From Streptomyces violascens (GTDB lineage Bacteria; Actinomycetota; Actinomycetes; Streptomycetales; Streptomycetaceae): DNA of 64,000 bases. The DNA is taken from NCBI RefSeq assembly GCF_014649955.1, contig NZ_BMUA01000035.1, positions 1-64,000 on the forward strand. Reading direction: 5' to 3'. Made by a program: the position numbers and the translations under genes. The notes beneath the pieces are model-generated. The model was not told the DNA's origin, did no database searches, and saw only the letters and a list, made by a program, of their open reading frames with translations. This document shows, piece by piece, positions 24,662-33,950 of this stretch. Numbering within the stretch: position 1 is the stretch's first letter; each line of letters begins with the position of its first letter.

Positions 24662-25156
24662 CTACCTGCGTTGTGATCGCGGATCTGCCTGGATCTGCGG
24701 GATGGCCACGGCCGGTTGCTGGGGCGCCGAAGGGTTCTCGGCCGGGCGGGGTGCGGCCCGTTGGCGCAGGCGTTCGGCGGCTTCGGCCTGCAGCTGGCCA
24801 GGGGGAAGGTGCAGGCGCCGGGTGCGTTCGCCTTCGGCCTGCTCCCAGTGGTCGTGCAGTCGCACCGCCTGGGTCTGGGCGCGGTCGGCCTGCGCCTGGG
24901 CGTACGCGCGGTCCTCCTGCACCGCGGCGCGGGCTCGGTCGAGCAGTTCGGGCGGGGCGCCCTGCTCGGCCAGCAGCTGGACGACATGGGAAGTCTCCTG
25001 CGGAGGCTGGGCCAGGCCGCGGGCGGCCTCCTCAGCCCGGGCGAGCCGGGCCTCCCGCGCGAGGATCTCCCAGTCGGTCATCAGCCGCAGCGGCGCGGGG
25101 CCCTCCAGCTTCACCGCCTCGATCACCATGCCCGCAGGCTGTTCCGGCGTACTCAA
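24662..25156 (-). CDS. Coiled-coil protein of the transfer region
   Basis: TTG 25156 follows AGGAGAAGG at good spacing and gives 164 residues; ATG 25129 is an alternative. The product is mostly charged helix (LLDRARAAVQEDRAYAQAQA) and resembles the C-terminal module of the FolD fusion across the convergent junction. It is the last gene of the minus-strand transfer block. No known function; scaffolding is a guess. Confidence 0.55.
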   Translation of the reverse strand: MSTPEQPAGMVIEAVKLEGPAPLRLMTDWEILAREARLARAEEAARGLAQPPQETSHVVQLLAEQGAPPELLDRARAAVQEDRAYAQAQADRAQTQAVRLHDHWEQAEGERTRRLHLPPGQLQAEAAERLRQRAAPRPAENPSAPQQPAVAIPQIQADPRSQRR

Positions 25157-25187
25157 CGCCTTCTCCTTCCCGCTCGGTTCCTGTTCC

Positions 25188-26663
25188 TCACGCCGACCGG
25201 CTCGCGCCGCCGCTGCGCGCGGCCGGAACGGCCACCGCCGGGCGCGGCGCGATCTGCTGCACGGAAGCGGTCGGGCCTGTGAGATCCGGGGGCAGGGTGA
25301 CGGCGAGTCGGCCGCTGTGGTGCGCCGCCAGGTCGGCGACCACCTTGAGGGCGGCCAGATCGGCCTGGGCGAAGCGGCCCGGCTGGGCCTGTGCGCGCTC
25401 GACGATCCCCTGTGCGCGCTCGGCCACGTCGCCGAAAGGACCGGCTGCCGAGCCCGGCCCGGCGGGCAGGTCGGCGGGCGGCAGCTGCTGCCACGCCTCC
25501 CGGAACTCCACCACCCGTGGGTGCGTGGAGGAGGTACACAGCTCCTTGCCCATGTCGCTCCCTGCCCAGGTCTGGAAGGCGGCCGCGACGTCCCGTGAGG
25601 CCGCGGTGGCCTCCTCCCGGGTGGCGTACGGCAGCGGCTCGTTGGAGGCCAGAGTGGTGCGCAGCTGCCGGATCTCGGTGAGATTGCTCTGCTGGGCGGC
25701 TGCCACCGTGGCGTCGTCGGGCCGTTCGCTGCGCGGGCTGCTGTAGGCAAGAGCCGCGTTGCTCACCTTGAGGAGCGCCTCGGCGGCCGGCAGGTTCTGG
25801 CCCTTGGCGCCGCTGCGCAGCTCATCGGCCATCTCCTGGCATCCGTGGGCGATCGCCTCGCAGGCACGGACGGATACGGTGCGCCAGAACCCCTGGACCC
25901 GAACATCGTCAGCCAGGCGCTCGAAGTACTGCCCCGCCTTTTCCCTGATGGTGTTCCACAGGTGGGTGGCGGCGCCGCGGACAGTCTGCAGCCGCTGCCA
26001 CTCCGGCAAATCCTTCAGCGCGTCGGCGTGCTGGTCGGCCTGCTGCAATGCGGCGTTGACCGCGCTGGCGTCCTGGCGGGCGTTCATGTCGGCCGGGGGC
26101 GCCGCGTCCGCCCCGGTCGCGGCGGCATTGTCCGCGGACCGGGCAGGCGGGCCGGGGACGGTGCGCCGCCATGCCTGTTCCAGGACACGCAGGTCGTCTC
26201 CAACGGCGGTCACCAGGTCCTGGGCAGAGCCGTGCTCGGGCGGGACGATGTCGGCCCAGGCCTCCGCGACGGGTGCGAACGCCGCGGCAAGGTCCACCGG
26301 TTCAACGACCGACCACCCGATATAGGCGTCCTTCGGGTCGTACACCCGCGGGTCGACCGGCTCGTCCTCCTCCGAAGGGGGTGCGGTGTTCTGGGCGGCG
26401 GCCTTCAGATTCCACTGGGGGGTGTTGTAGGTGTCGTAGAGCACCCCGTCCCGCTCAGTCCATGTAGCCCCGGGTGGCAGGTCGTTGCCGGTCCACAGGG
26501 GCAGCTCAGGCTGAGCCTCGGGCGTGGCTGCCGCAGCGTTGGCGCGCAGCTGGGCCTCCAGCGGGACGGGTGCGGCCGGCGCTGCGGGGGCTGCGACAGC
26601 CGCCTTGATCTGGTCCCCGGCGGTCTGCACAGATGTCCGGTCCGGGCTGGCGGGTGTGGCCAT
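25188..26663 (-). CDS. Large helical transfer-region protein
   Basis: ATG 26663 follows AGGAGGAA. The 491-residue protein has a Pro/Ala-rich N terminus, a conserved-looking block (RDGVLYDTYNTPQWNLKAAA), and long alpha-helical stretches with no signal or membrane segment. No family is recognised. Its position between the coupling-protein gene and the coiled-coil gene suggests a cytoplasmic role in conjugation. Confidence 0.6.
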   Translation of the reverse strand: MATPASPDRTSVQTAGDQIKAAVAAPAAPAAPVPLEAQLRANAAAATPEAQPELPLWTGNDLPPGATWTERDGVLYDTYNTPQWNLKAAAQNTAPPSEEDEPVDPRVYDPKDAYIGWSVVEPVDLAAAFAPVAEAWADIVPPEHGSAQDLVTAVGDDLRVLEQAWRRTVPGPPARSADNAAATGADAAPPADMNARQDASAVNAALQQADQHADALKDLPEWQRLQTVRGAATHLWNTIREKAGQYFERLADDVRVQGFWRTVSVRACEAIAHGCQEMADELRSGAKGQNLPAAEALLKVSNAALAYSSPRSERPDDATVAAAQQSNLTEIRQLRTTLASNEPLPYATREEATAASRDVAAAFQTWAGSDMGKELCTSSTHPRVVEFREAWQQLPPADLPAGPGSAAGPFGDVAERAQGIVERAQAQPGRFAQADLAALKVVADLAAHHSGRLAVTLPPDLTGPTASVQQIAPRPAVAVPAARSGGASRSA

Positions 26664-26709
26664 CAGGGTTCCTCCTGATAGGTGCTGTCGGCGGGTTCGG
26701 GTGTGGTGA

Positions 26710-27231
26710 CTACAGCGGTGCCTCGAACGTGGCCATGCGCCTCTGGAGTTCGGCGGCAGCCGGGTGCTGTGCGCCGGTCGTAGTGGCATCGGAGGTCACC
26801 AGGAACACTTCGAAGGCCTCGGCGGTGCCGGGCGGGGGCGGAACAAGCGGCGGGGGTTCCTGATGGCGGCCGGTGGCGCACGCTGCCAACTGCAGCCGGG
26901 GGGTGAAGTTGTGCAGGGTATTGATCCAGTCGGCCTCGGCGAGCTCCCGCCCTGCGCCCTGTTCGCCGGCGTAGGTCCGCAGCCAGCCGGCATACAGAGC
27001 GGTGAGGTGCTCGACTACTGGGGAGTGTCGGTACCAGCAGTGCGGGATCTGGTTGTGGAGTTCGAAGGTGGTGCGCAGCCAGGTGACCCAGACGGCGAGT
27101 TCGCGTAGGCGGGCGCGGCGTTCGGGCGGTTCCATCGCGGCCCACACCCAGCGCTGCGGTTCGGGCTGCGGCGGGGTGGCGCCGGGCTGGGCAGGCCAGA
27201 GGGCGGCCGGGTCGTCGAGTGGATCAGACAC
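26710..27231 (-). CDS. DUF4913-like protein
   Basis: The 173-residue protein has a central segment (FELHNQIPHCWYRHSPVVEH, then LTALYAGWLRTY) that resembles DUF4913, a small domain found beside actinobacterial conjugation genes. Its start overlaps the end of the coupling-protein gene by eight bases. The function of the family is unknown. Confidence 0.5.
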   Translation of the reverse strand: MSDPLDDPAALWPAQPGATPPQPEPQRWVWAAMEPPERRARLRELAVWVTWLRTTFELHNQIPHCWYRHSPVVEHLTALYAGWLRTYAGEQGAGRELAEADWINTLHNFTPRLQLAACATGRHQEPPPLVPPPPGTAEAFEVFLVTSDATTTGAQHPAAAELQRRMATFEAPL

Positions 27232-28954
27232 GGCCCGCCTCCTGCTCGACTGCGGTGGTCGTGCCTGAGCTGGCCGCCCCGTGGGGGGTGGCCGGGGCGG
27301 CCAGCAGCTTCTTGAGGTCCTTGTCGCGGAAGGTGAGCCGCATCTTCACCTTGATCGGGGGCTGGTTGGTGTACTGGGCGATCGCGGTGAAGTCGGGGAG
27401 CTGCTGCAGTGCGTGAACGGGGGTCAGGTCCCGGTCAGTGGGCTGGTCGTTGCTGGAGACTTCGCCACGCGAGTAGTTGCGGGAGGTCCGCGTCACCTCG
27501 GTCTGCCCGAAGATGCCGTTGAAGTAGCGCAGGGTCTCGAGGTCGCCGCAGCCGGGCAGCAGCATCCGCAGTCCGCTGGCGGACATTACGGTGTTGGCCT
27601 TCTGCGTGCCGAGCCGGTCGCGCAGCTGGGACAGGTCATGCCAGACCGTCAGTATGACGACGCCCATGCCGCGGCCAGTGGTGAGGATGTTGGGCAGTCG
27701 CGGGTAGCGCAGCATGTTGCCGGCCTCGTCGACCATGATGCCGACAGCGGGGTCCAGGGCTTTGCCGGTGGCGTTGTAGGCGACTTCGGCGCCGTGAATG
27801 GCCGAGGCGACGATCGAGGTCAGCAGAGGTGCGAAGCGTTCGGCGTCGGATTCGGACGCGATCAGGCAGATGGTGCCGTTCTGGCTGAGCCAGTCCTCGA
27901 CGGTGAAGTCGGTTGCGGAGCAGGTCTCGCGGACCTCCTCGTCGGCGTACACACGCGCCAGCACGTTCAAAGAGAACTGGATGGAGCCGATGCCGTCCTC
28001 GTGCAGGCGCAGCCAGGGGGACGCGTAGTCGTCGGCGACTTCCGTGTAGCCGTGCTGGAGCAGTACGGCGCGGACGTGGTCGACGGCGTCCTTGCCCAGG
28101 CCGAGCCAGCGGCGCATCTCGGCGACGCCACCGCCGGACAGGTGGGCGGCCAGCAGCACGCCCTTCAGGACGGATTTGGCCTGGTCGATCCAGGGGGCGG
28201 CGCGGGGGTCGTCGCTGGAGGAGGCGGCCTCGGCCATCCAGGCTGCCATCCGGTCGGCGGCCTTGGCGTCGGTGCAGTAGTCCACCGGGGACCAGCGCTC
28301 GGTCTTGCGGCCCGGGATGCCGGCCGGGGCGATCACCCAGACCGGGCCGAGGGCCCGGCGCTTGGCGTAGATGACGTCGAGGTCGGCGGCCTTGGTGGTG
28401 GTCACCAGCAGCGGCCCCTGCCATTCCGCGGCGTTCGGCAGCACCAGCCCGGTGGTCTTCGAGGAACCGGGGACGCCGAACACGGTCGCGGAGATGTTGG
28501 GCTGCGCTCCGACGATCTTCTTGGTGCGCAAGCCGCGCCCGGCGGTGATCCGGTTGGCGCGCTTGGTGGGGTCATTGACGGCGGACAGCTTCCGCTCCAC
28601 CTTGGCGCCGCCCCACTGCGCGCCGCCGCCCTGGCCGCCGATGCCGTTGAACAGGCTGACGAGCTTGAGGGCCACCAGGAACAGGGCGATGACCACCAGC
28701 ACGAGCAGCGTGTAGAACAGCCAGGACGGCGGGGCCGGGTCGTAGACCGCACCCGGGCCGCGCACCACGGAGAGCAGCACAGTGGCCGGCAGGCTCTGGG
28801 TGCTGTGCGCCCAGCCGCGGCCGGACAGCAGCCCGGCCAGGGGGCCGGCGGTCAGCACCGCGCCGCTGACGGCGGCCACCAGCCCGGCGCCGTAGGCGGC
28901 GAGCAGCGTGTTGTCGTCGAGACCGCCTCCGGCGGGTCCGCTGCGCCCGGCCAT
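27224..28954 (-). CDS. VirD4/TraG-type coupling ATPase
   Basis: The 576-residue protein has an N-terminal membrane domain (about residues 15-50 and 70-95). An ATPase domain follows, with Walker A GVPGSSKTTG at about 159 and Walker B VGIMVDEAGNM at about 405. The region KTERWSPVDYCTDAKAAD is typical of TraG-like proteins. It would link the relaxase-DNA complex to the transfer channel at the membrane. ATG 28954 overlaps the TGA of the VirB4-like gene. Confidence 0.85.
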   Translation of the reverse strand: MAGRSGPAGGGLDDNTLLAAYGAGLVAAVSGAVLTAGPLAGLLSGRGWAHSTQSLPATVLLSVVRGPGAVYDPAPPSWLFYTLLVLVVIALFLVALKLVSLFNGIGGQGGGAQWGGAKVERKLSAVNDPTKRANRITAGRGLRTKKIVGAQPNISATVFGVPGSSKTTGLVLPNAAEWQGPLLVTTTKAADLDVIYAKRRALGPVWVIAPAGIPGRKTERWSPVDYCTDAKAADRMAAWMAEAASSSDDPRAAPWIDQAKSVLKGVLLAAHLSGGGVAEMRRWLGLGKDAVDHVRAVLLQHGYTEVADDYASPWLRLHEDGIGSIQFSLNVLARVYADEEVRETCSATDFTVEDWLSQNGTICLIASESDAERFAPLLTSIVASAIHGAEVAYNATGKALDPAVGIMVDEAGNMLRYPRLPNILTTGRGMGVVILTVWHDLSQLRDRLGTQKANTVMSASGLRMLLPGCGDLETLRYFNGIFGQTEVTRTSRNYSRGEVSSNDQPTDRDLTPVHALQQLPDFTAIAQYTNQPPIKVKMRLTFRDKDLKKLLAAPATPHGAASSGTTTAVEQEAGRV

Positions 28955-30510
28955 CACACCGCCATCCGCTCGTTGGTCTCGAACAACTTCTCTTCGGTGC
29001 GGGACAGCATCAGTTGGACGGCGTGGCTGCCGCCGGACCGGCCGACCTTCCACAGGGCCCGGCCGACCTGGCCGCCGCCCCAGGAGCCGATCAGGTCGCA
29101 TTCCGCGTCGGTCAGGCCGATCGCCTCGCGGGTGGCGCGCAGCGGGCGGGTGTCCTGCGCGAGCTGGATGCGGGTCTCGCAGGAGGAGATCAGGTCCTTG
29201 GCGATGTTGACGGCCTCGGAGCCGGCCGCGCCCACTCCCTCGAAGTCGCTCAGCCGGTGTGTGGCCAGGACCTGGATGGTGCCGGTGGCGCGGGACAGCC
29301 GCAGGTCCGAGTCAATCTTTTTGATCATGGAGGTGCCGCCGGAGCGCATCTGCCGCCACAGCTCGTCGCGCACCACGATCCACGGCCGGTTGCCTGGCTG
29401 GTCGATGGCCGACTGCGCCCAGGACGACACACACGAGAGGACCATCGCGACGACCTCGTCGCCGTACTGCTCCAGGGCGCTGATGTCGACGGACTGGATC
29501 GGGGCGTTCCAGTCCAGGCTGATCGAGGTCTCCTGGTCGAACAGCCCACCGAGGTGGCCGGTGACCATGCCGCCGAGTGCGGATCGGATGGAGGCCATTT
29601 CCTCGCGGGCGCGCTGCACGTCGTCGTCGCGGACCCGCAGCTCCCGGGCCATCTGCGCGGTGGGGTCGCGGAGTTTGTCGTACACGAGCGGCAGGGTGGG
29701 CACCGACAGCGTGCTCTGCCCGTAGAGTTCGCCGGTCACCTCGCGCACCGCGACGTCCAGGGCCTCCTCCTCCTGGGGCAGCAGGGTGCGCCGCAGCTGC
29801 AGCTCCAGCAGGGCCTTGAAGAGGGTCAGGCGGCGCCGGTGGATCTCCTGCAGGCGGGCCTTGAGCTCGGCGGGGTCCTTGACGAGGTCCAGGCCCTGGC
29901 CCAGCGGTCCGGCGTCCAGCGGGTTGAGCCGCCCGCCGAGACCGGGGCCGAGCCGGACCGGCTGCACTCCCAGGTGCTCGCACAGCGCCTGGTATTCGCC
30001 CTTCACATCTCCGGCGATCAGCATCTTGTGCCCGAACGCCATCAGGCGCAGACCCAATGCCTTGATGTGCGCGCTCTTCCCGGACCCCGGAATCCCGGTG
30101 ATCATCACGTTCGGGTTGGTGCACAGCTTCTCGCGCACCCACACCGCCGGGTGCGCCGAAAACGCCTGGGTGGTCAGGGTGTTCTGGCCGATGTAAGCGC
30201 CGACCGGGGGCAGCGTCCCGGCGTGCAGGAAGGGATAGGCGCCGGCCGCGTTCGCCGTGTCGGCACGCACCACCTCGGTACGCGGCAGCGAGGCGGCCCG
30301 GCCCGCGTACGGGCCGGGCCAGCCCTTCTTCGGGGCGACCCGCATCACGGTAGCGGGGTCTTCCAGCAGCCGCGCCCGGCGCTGCTCCTTGGGGGTGAGC
30401 TGGGCCGGGACGGGCGCCTGCGGGCGGCGGTTCAGTCCGCTGGCCTCGCCGATCCCGGCGGCCTCCAGCAAGGTGTCGCCGCCGTCGGAGCGGCGGGAGA
30501 AGAGGCCCAT
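28954..30510 (-). CDS. VirB4-like transfer ATPase
   Basis: The 518-residue protein has Walker A GIPGSGKSAH at about 137 and a Walker-B-like region near VSSWAQSAIDQPGNRPWIVV followed by RDELW. The C-terminal part (ATGTIQVLATHRLSDFEGVG) is typical of VirB4/TraC ATPases. The usual N-terminal domain is missing and may be supplied by the SCO6880-type protein encoded upstream, whose stop overlaps this start (TGATG). It powers assembly or DNA transport at the membrane. Confidence 0.8.
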   Translation of the reverse strand: MGLFSRRSDGGDTLLEAAGIGEASGLNRRPQAPVPAQLTPKEQRRARLLEDPATVMRVAPKKGWPGPYAGRAASLPRTEVVRADTANAAGAYPFLHAGTLPPVGAYIGQNTLTTQAFSAHPAVWVREKLCTNPNVMITGIPGSGKSAHIKALGLRLMAFGHKMLIAGDVKGEYQALCEHLGVQPVRLGPGLGGRLNPLDAGPLGQGLDLVKDPAELKARLQEIHRRRLTLFKALLELQLRRTLLPQEEEALDVAVREVTGELYGQSTLSVPTLPLVYDKLRDPTAQMARELRVRDDDVQRAREEMASIRSALGGMVTGHLGGLFDQETSISLDWNAPIQSVDISALEQYGDEVVAMVLSCVSSWAQSAIDQPGNRPWIVVRDELWRQMRSGGTSMIKKIDSDLRLSRATGTIQVLATHRLSDFEGVGAAGSEAVNIAKDLISSCETRIQLAQDTRPLRATREAIGLTDAECDLIGSWGGGQVGRALWKVGRSGGSHAVQLMLSRTEEKLFETNERMAV

Positions 30511-32033
30511 CAGAATCCCATCCGTCGGTCCGGCAGTCCCTGGCCCAGCGGCAGGGCGCTGGCCGCGAAACCCACGTCCTGGGCGCCCCACATGCGGCGC
30601 AGCTCCAGCCCGGAGGCGGCGGCATCCGCCTGCAGTTCGGCGCAGGCCGTCTCCAGCTCGGCGGGGTCGGTGACGGTGACGGCGATGACCGCGGTCATCC
30701 GCACCACGCCCTGGCCGGCCGCGCGGGCGGCGTCCTGGTCCCGGGCGAGCTGGGCTTCGCGCCGCTCGTCCTCGGATTCGTCGCGGCCGGTCTTGGTCCG
30801 CAGGTAGCGGGCGGACTGCCGCTTGGACTTCTCCCGCGCGAGCTCCTGGCGGGCCCGGCGCGGACCGAGCGGTTCGTACACCAGCGACATGGAGCGCCGG
30901 GCGTTCTGACGGGGCTTCATGAGCGGCTGCAGGAAAGTGGCGTAGACCTCGGACTGCGGCCAGGTGCGGACCTGGTAGGAGACGGTCCAGGCGCCGTCGT
31001 GCTGGTAGGTGCCCCAGCCGGCCTCGGCGGCCGCGGGTCCGGCGAGCGCCGGCTCCACCCCCGCCTCGGTGCCCTGCCAGGTGGGGGCCTGGGCGGCGGC
31101 GTTGCGGGTGGCGAGCATCAGCTGGGCCTCGGGGTCGTAGCCGGTGCGCACCGTCTGGGCGACCTTGCGGGGGCTGAGCCACTCGACGACCTGCAGGCTG
31201 GCGCTGGACAGCGCGCCGTGCAGGGCGTGGAGTTCGCGGACCAGGACGGCCGCGGCACCGATCTGGCCTCCGCCGGCGCCCTTGATGGCCAGGCGGGCCC
31301 GCGCGGAGGACAGGGTGACGGCGAGGTAGGTCTCGCGGGTGGTGGCGGCCGGGCCGGCGGACTCCATCAGTTCCGACAGGGCGGTGACGGCGGCCGCCGG
31401 GGCGTCCGGGCTGATGTGGCGGGCGGTCCAGGAGTGCAGGGCCGCTCCGTCGTCCGGCAGGCACCGCTGATGCACGGCGAGCCGGATGATCGGCGAGTCC
31501 TCGGTGCAGAAGGTGCGCAGGAATGCAGCCCAGGCCGCCACCCGCCCGTTCTGCTTGTCGGTGTCCACCAGGGCCAGGCCGGGGTGGCTGATGCGGGCAA
31601 TGGCGGTGTAGGTGCCGGCCACCGGGTCGTGACTGATGCCGAGTTGGCCGCCCAGCCCGTCGGGGGCTTCAAGGATCCGCAGCCGGGCCAACACGCCGGG
31701 AAGGTCCATGGGCTGCTGGCCGCTGTCGTTGGAGCGCGGGGCGAAAGCCCCGCTCAGGAACACATTCGTCTTTCGTGCCACGGCGATCTGATGCCTTACT
31801 GCGAGAGTGATCCATTCGTCGGCGCTCAGGCCCATCACCCGGCCGAAGGCGAGGAGCAGCAGCACTGCCGAGACCGGCAGACAGAACAGGGCGGCGCTCC
31901 AGCTGTGCAGATTGATGGGGAGCAGCGCCATCCCGGTGGCGGCCGCGACCATCGCGAAGCCGGGTCCGGACAGGCGGCCCATGAAGCCGGACTTCTCGGA
32001 CTGCCACCCGGTGTAGGCGACGGGCTGTGACAT
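30510..32033 (-). CDS. SCO6880-family membrane protein (VirB3/VirB4 N-half-like)
   Basis: The 507-residue protein has two adjacent N-terminal membrane segments (GPGFAMVAAATGMALLPI and SAALFCLPVSAVLLLLAFG), followed by a large soluble domain. This plan fits the SCO6880 family, found next to VirB4-like ATPases in actinobacterial transfer loci, where the pair likely equals VirB3 plus the N-terminal half of VirB4. A Lys/Arg-rich helix lies near residue 400. Confidence 0.7.
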   Translation of the reverse strand: MSQPVAYTGWQSEKSGFMGRLSGPGFAMVAAATGMALLPINLHSWSAALFCLPVSAVLLLLAFGRVMGLSADEWITLAVRHQIAVARKTNVFLSGAFAPRSNDSGQQPMDLPGVLARLRILEAPDGLGGQLGISHDPVAGTYTAIARISHPGLALVDTDKQNGRVAAWAAFLRTFCTEDSPIIRLAVHQRCLPDDGAALHSWTARHISPDAPAAAVTALSELMESAGPAATTRETYLAVTLSSARARLAIKGAGGGQIGAAAVLVRELHALHGALSSASLQVVEWLSPRKVAQTVRTGYDPEAQLMLATRNAAAQAPTWQGTEAGVEPALAGPAAAEAGWGTYQHDGAWTVSYQVRTWPQSEVYATFLQPLMKPRQNARRSMSLVYEPLGPRRARQELAREKSKRQSARYLRTKTGRDESEDERREAQLARDQDAARAAGQGVVRMTAVIAVTVTDPAELETACAELQADAAASGLELRRMWGAQDVGFAASALPLGQGLPDRRMGF

Positions 32034-32036
32034 GGG

Positions 32037-33950
32037 CTATCCCTCCCTCGGGGGTGCGACATCGGTGTTGGGCGGGCCGGTGATCAACGGTGCGTTGTCC
32101 GGCCGAGTCGCTGCGCTGGCAGGCGCGGATGGCGGGGTCTCGGCGGACATTCCGCCGCGCGGGGGGATGACGACATGGCGTCCTCCGCCTCCGCCGGCAT
32201 CCAGCCCGGCGTGGGCAGCGGTGTTGTTCATGCCGGACTCCAAGGAGTCCTTGCCCAGGGCTGCAACCTGCAGGCCCAGGCTCAGCGGCCCGGCCAGACG
32301 GCTGCCGAAGCGGCCGCCGGGGCCCTTGGCGCGAGCCTTGAGGGAGTCATTGGTGAACAGACCGCCCTTGTCCTGACCGCCGCCTCCCCCACCACTGCCC
32401 GAAGCGCCGGGGCCGGCCTGGGTGTTCTCGCTTTCCAGGGCGCGGGTGTAGCCGCTGCCACCGCCGATCGCGCCGGCCCCAGCCATCTCCGGCCGGTATC
32501 CGCCGGCCATCGAACCGGCCGAGGACCCGAGCGAGCTCATCAGCCCGGAGAACATCGCTGCCCCGCCGCCGACCGTGGAGAACGTCATGAACTTGGCAAT
32601 GGACGGCCAGGCGAAGCAGGCCATCAGGAAGATGACCAGCCCGACGATCATGTTCTGGACGCCCTCGCCCTGGGAGATCGCGCCGAACCCGATCGCGAAA
32701 CACAGCGTGATCATCGGCTTCATCAGGATCAGGCTGATCAGGGCGTTGCGGGCCTTGGGCCACCACTCGCTGGTGGTGTCGTTCATCTGCCCGACCAGCA
32801 CGATGGGCATGGTCGCCATCAGGATCATGATTCCGGCCTGGCGCAGCAGGACCTCGATCCACAGAGCGCCGATCGCCAGGATGATGACGATACCGACCAC
32901 GATGATGACGCCGACCGCGGCGGCTGCCACGCCCTCGCCGGTGATGAGCGCGCCGCCTGCGGTGGCCGCGCCGCCACCGCCGGTGATCAGGCCGCCAAAC
33001 AGCGTGCCCAGCTGGTGCTGCATTGCGGCGGTGGCATCGTCCTTGCCCGAACCGCCGCCCTGGAATGAGGTGTTGATGATCCAGGTGGAGACGGCGTCCG
33101 ACCAGCTGAGTGCCGTCTGGGTGGCGGTGACGTAGACCGCGGAAATGACCGCCCACTTGGCGAGGCCGGTCACGGCGGTGGCCGCCGGCTCGCCGCGCTG
33201 GCTGATCGCCACCTTCCCGAACTGCACCAGGAGCAAGAACACGGCCAGCACCAGAGACAGGGCGGTCATCATGCCGGTGACGTTGCCGATACCGACCGTG
33301 GACAGATCGATGGTGGAAGCGCTGTTGAAGACCTTGGCGAACTCCTGCAGCAGCCACACCACCGCCTTGCCGATGTAGTTGGCGGCCTCTTTGAGGGCGT
33401 TGGAAGCCATCTCCGAAATCTTCCCGGCGACCCACGCCCCGGGACCCTTTGCATCGGGTGGCAAGTTCGAACCGAACTCGTTGAGACAGTCCTTGAACGC
33501 CCGGCCCTTGTCCACGCACGCGGTGAGCTTCTTGTTCAGCTCCGCGTAGTTCGAGTTGCCGTGGTCGAACCCGGCGCGCCACTCTTCCAGCTTCTTCTGT
33601 TCGAAGGCCTTCCGGCCCGCCTCACCACAGTCCCCCGACTTCGAGCCAGTGCCGTCCGCGTTCTCGCACGGCGACAGCCCAGTGATCTCCTCCGTGGTTG
33701 CCGCACGGCAGAGGCCATCGTCATGGATCTTCAGGAAGTCGCACCAGTTCCCCTGGGTGTCAACACCCAGCGGGCTGAACTCGTCGGGGACCGGCTTGCC
33801 GCTCTTGGGACCGTAGTTGAGGTGGTACTCCGGCTTGTCCTCCGCGGATGCGGCAGGCGCGGCACTCAGTGTCGAACCGAAGCACAGCAGCACGGCGGTC
33901 AGGAGGCACAGCAGGCGGGCCAGGCTGCGCGGGGCGCGCTCAGTCCGCAT
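32037..33950 (-). CDS. TrbL/VirB6-like polytopic membrane protein
   Basis: The 637-residue protein has a signal peptide (LARLLCLLTAVLLCFGSTLS, cleavage after about 36). A Cys-containing extracellular region follows to about 180, then six or more membrane segments (for example MTALSLVLAVFLLLVQFG and VIIVVGIVIILAIGALWI). A Gly/Ser-rich tail closes the protein. This plan fits the TrbL/VirB6 channel component. It overlaps the next upstream gene by 11 bases. Confidence 0.75.
   Translation of the reverse strand: MRTERAPRSLARLLCLLTAVLLCFGSTLSAAPAASAEDKPEYHLNYGPKSGKPVPDEFSPLGVDTQGNWCDFLKIHDDGLCRAATTEEITGLSPCENADGTGSKSGDCGEAGRKAFEQKKLEEWRAGFDHGNSNYAELNKKLTACVDKGRAFKDCLNEFGSNLPPDAKGPGAWVAGKISEMASNALKEAANYIGKAVVWLLQEFAKVFNSASTIDLSTVGIGNVTGMMTALSLVLAVFLLLVQFGKVAISQRGEPAATAVTGLAKWAVISAVYVTATQTALSWSDAVSTWIINTSFQGGGSGKDDATAAMQHQLGTLFGGLITGGGGAATAGGALITGEGVAAAAVGVIIVVGIVIILAIGALWIEVLLRQAGIMILMATMPIVLVGQMNDTTSEWWPKARNALISLILMKPMITLCFAIGFGAISQGEGVQNMIVGLVIFLMACFAWPSIAKFMTFSTVGGGAAMFSGLMSSLGSSAGSMAGGYRPEMAGAGAIGGGSGYTRALESENTQAGPGASGSGGGGGGQDKGGLFTNDSLKARAKGPGGRFGSRLAGPLSLGLQVAALGKDSLESGMNNTAAHAGLDAGGGGGRHVVIPPRGGMSAETPPSAPASAATRPDNAPLITGPPNTDVAPPREG

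Noticed and set aside
27281..29725. 814-codon open frame on the plus strand
   Set aside because: It runs antisense to the coupling-protein and VirB4-like genes, which have Walker motifs and overlapping starts. High-GC DNA leaves long open frames on the opposite strand.
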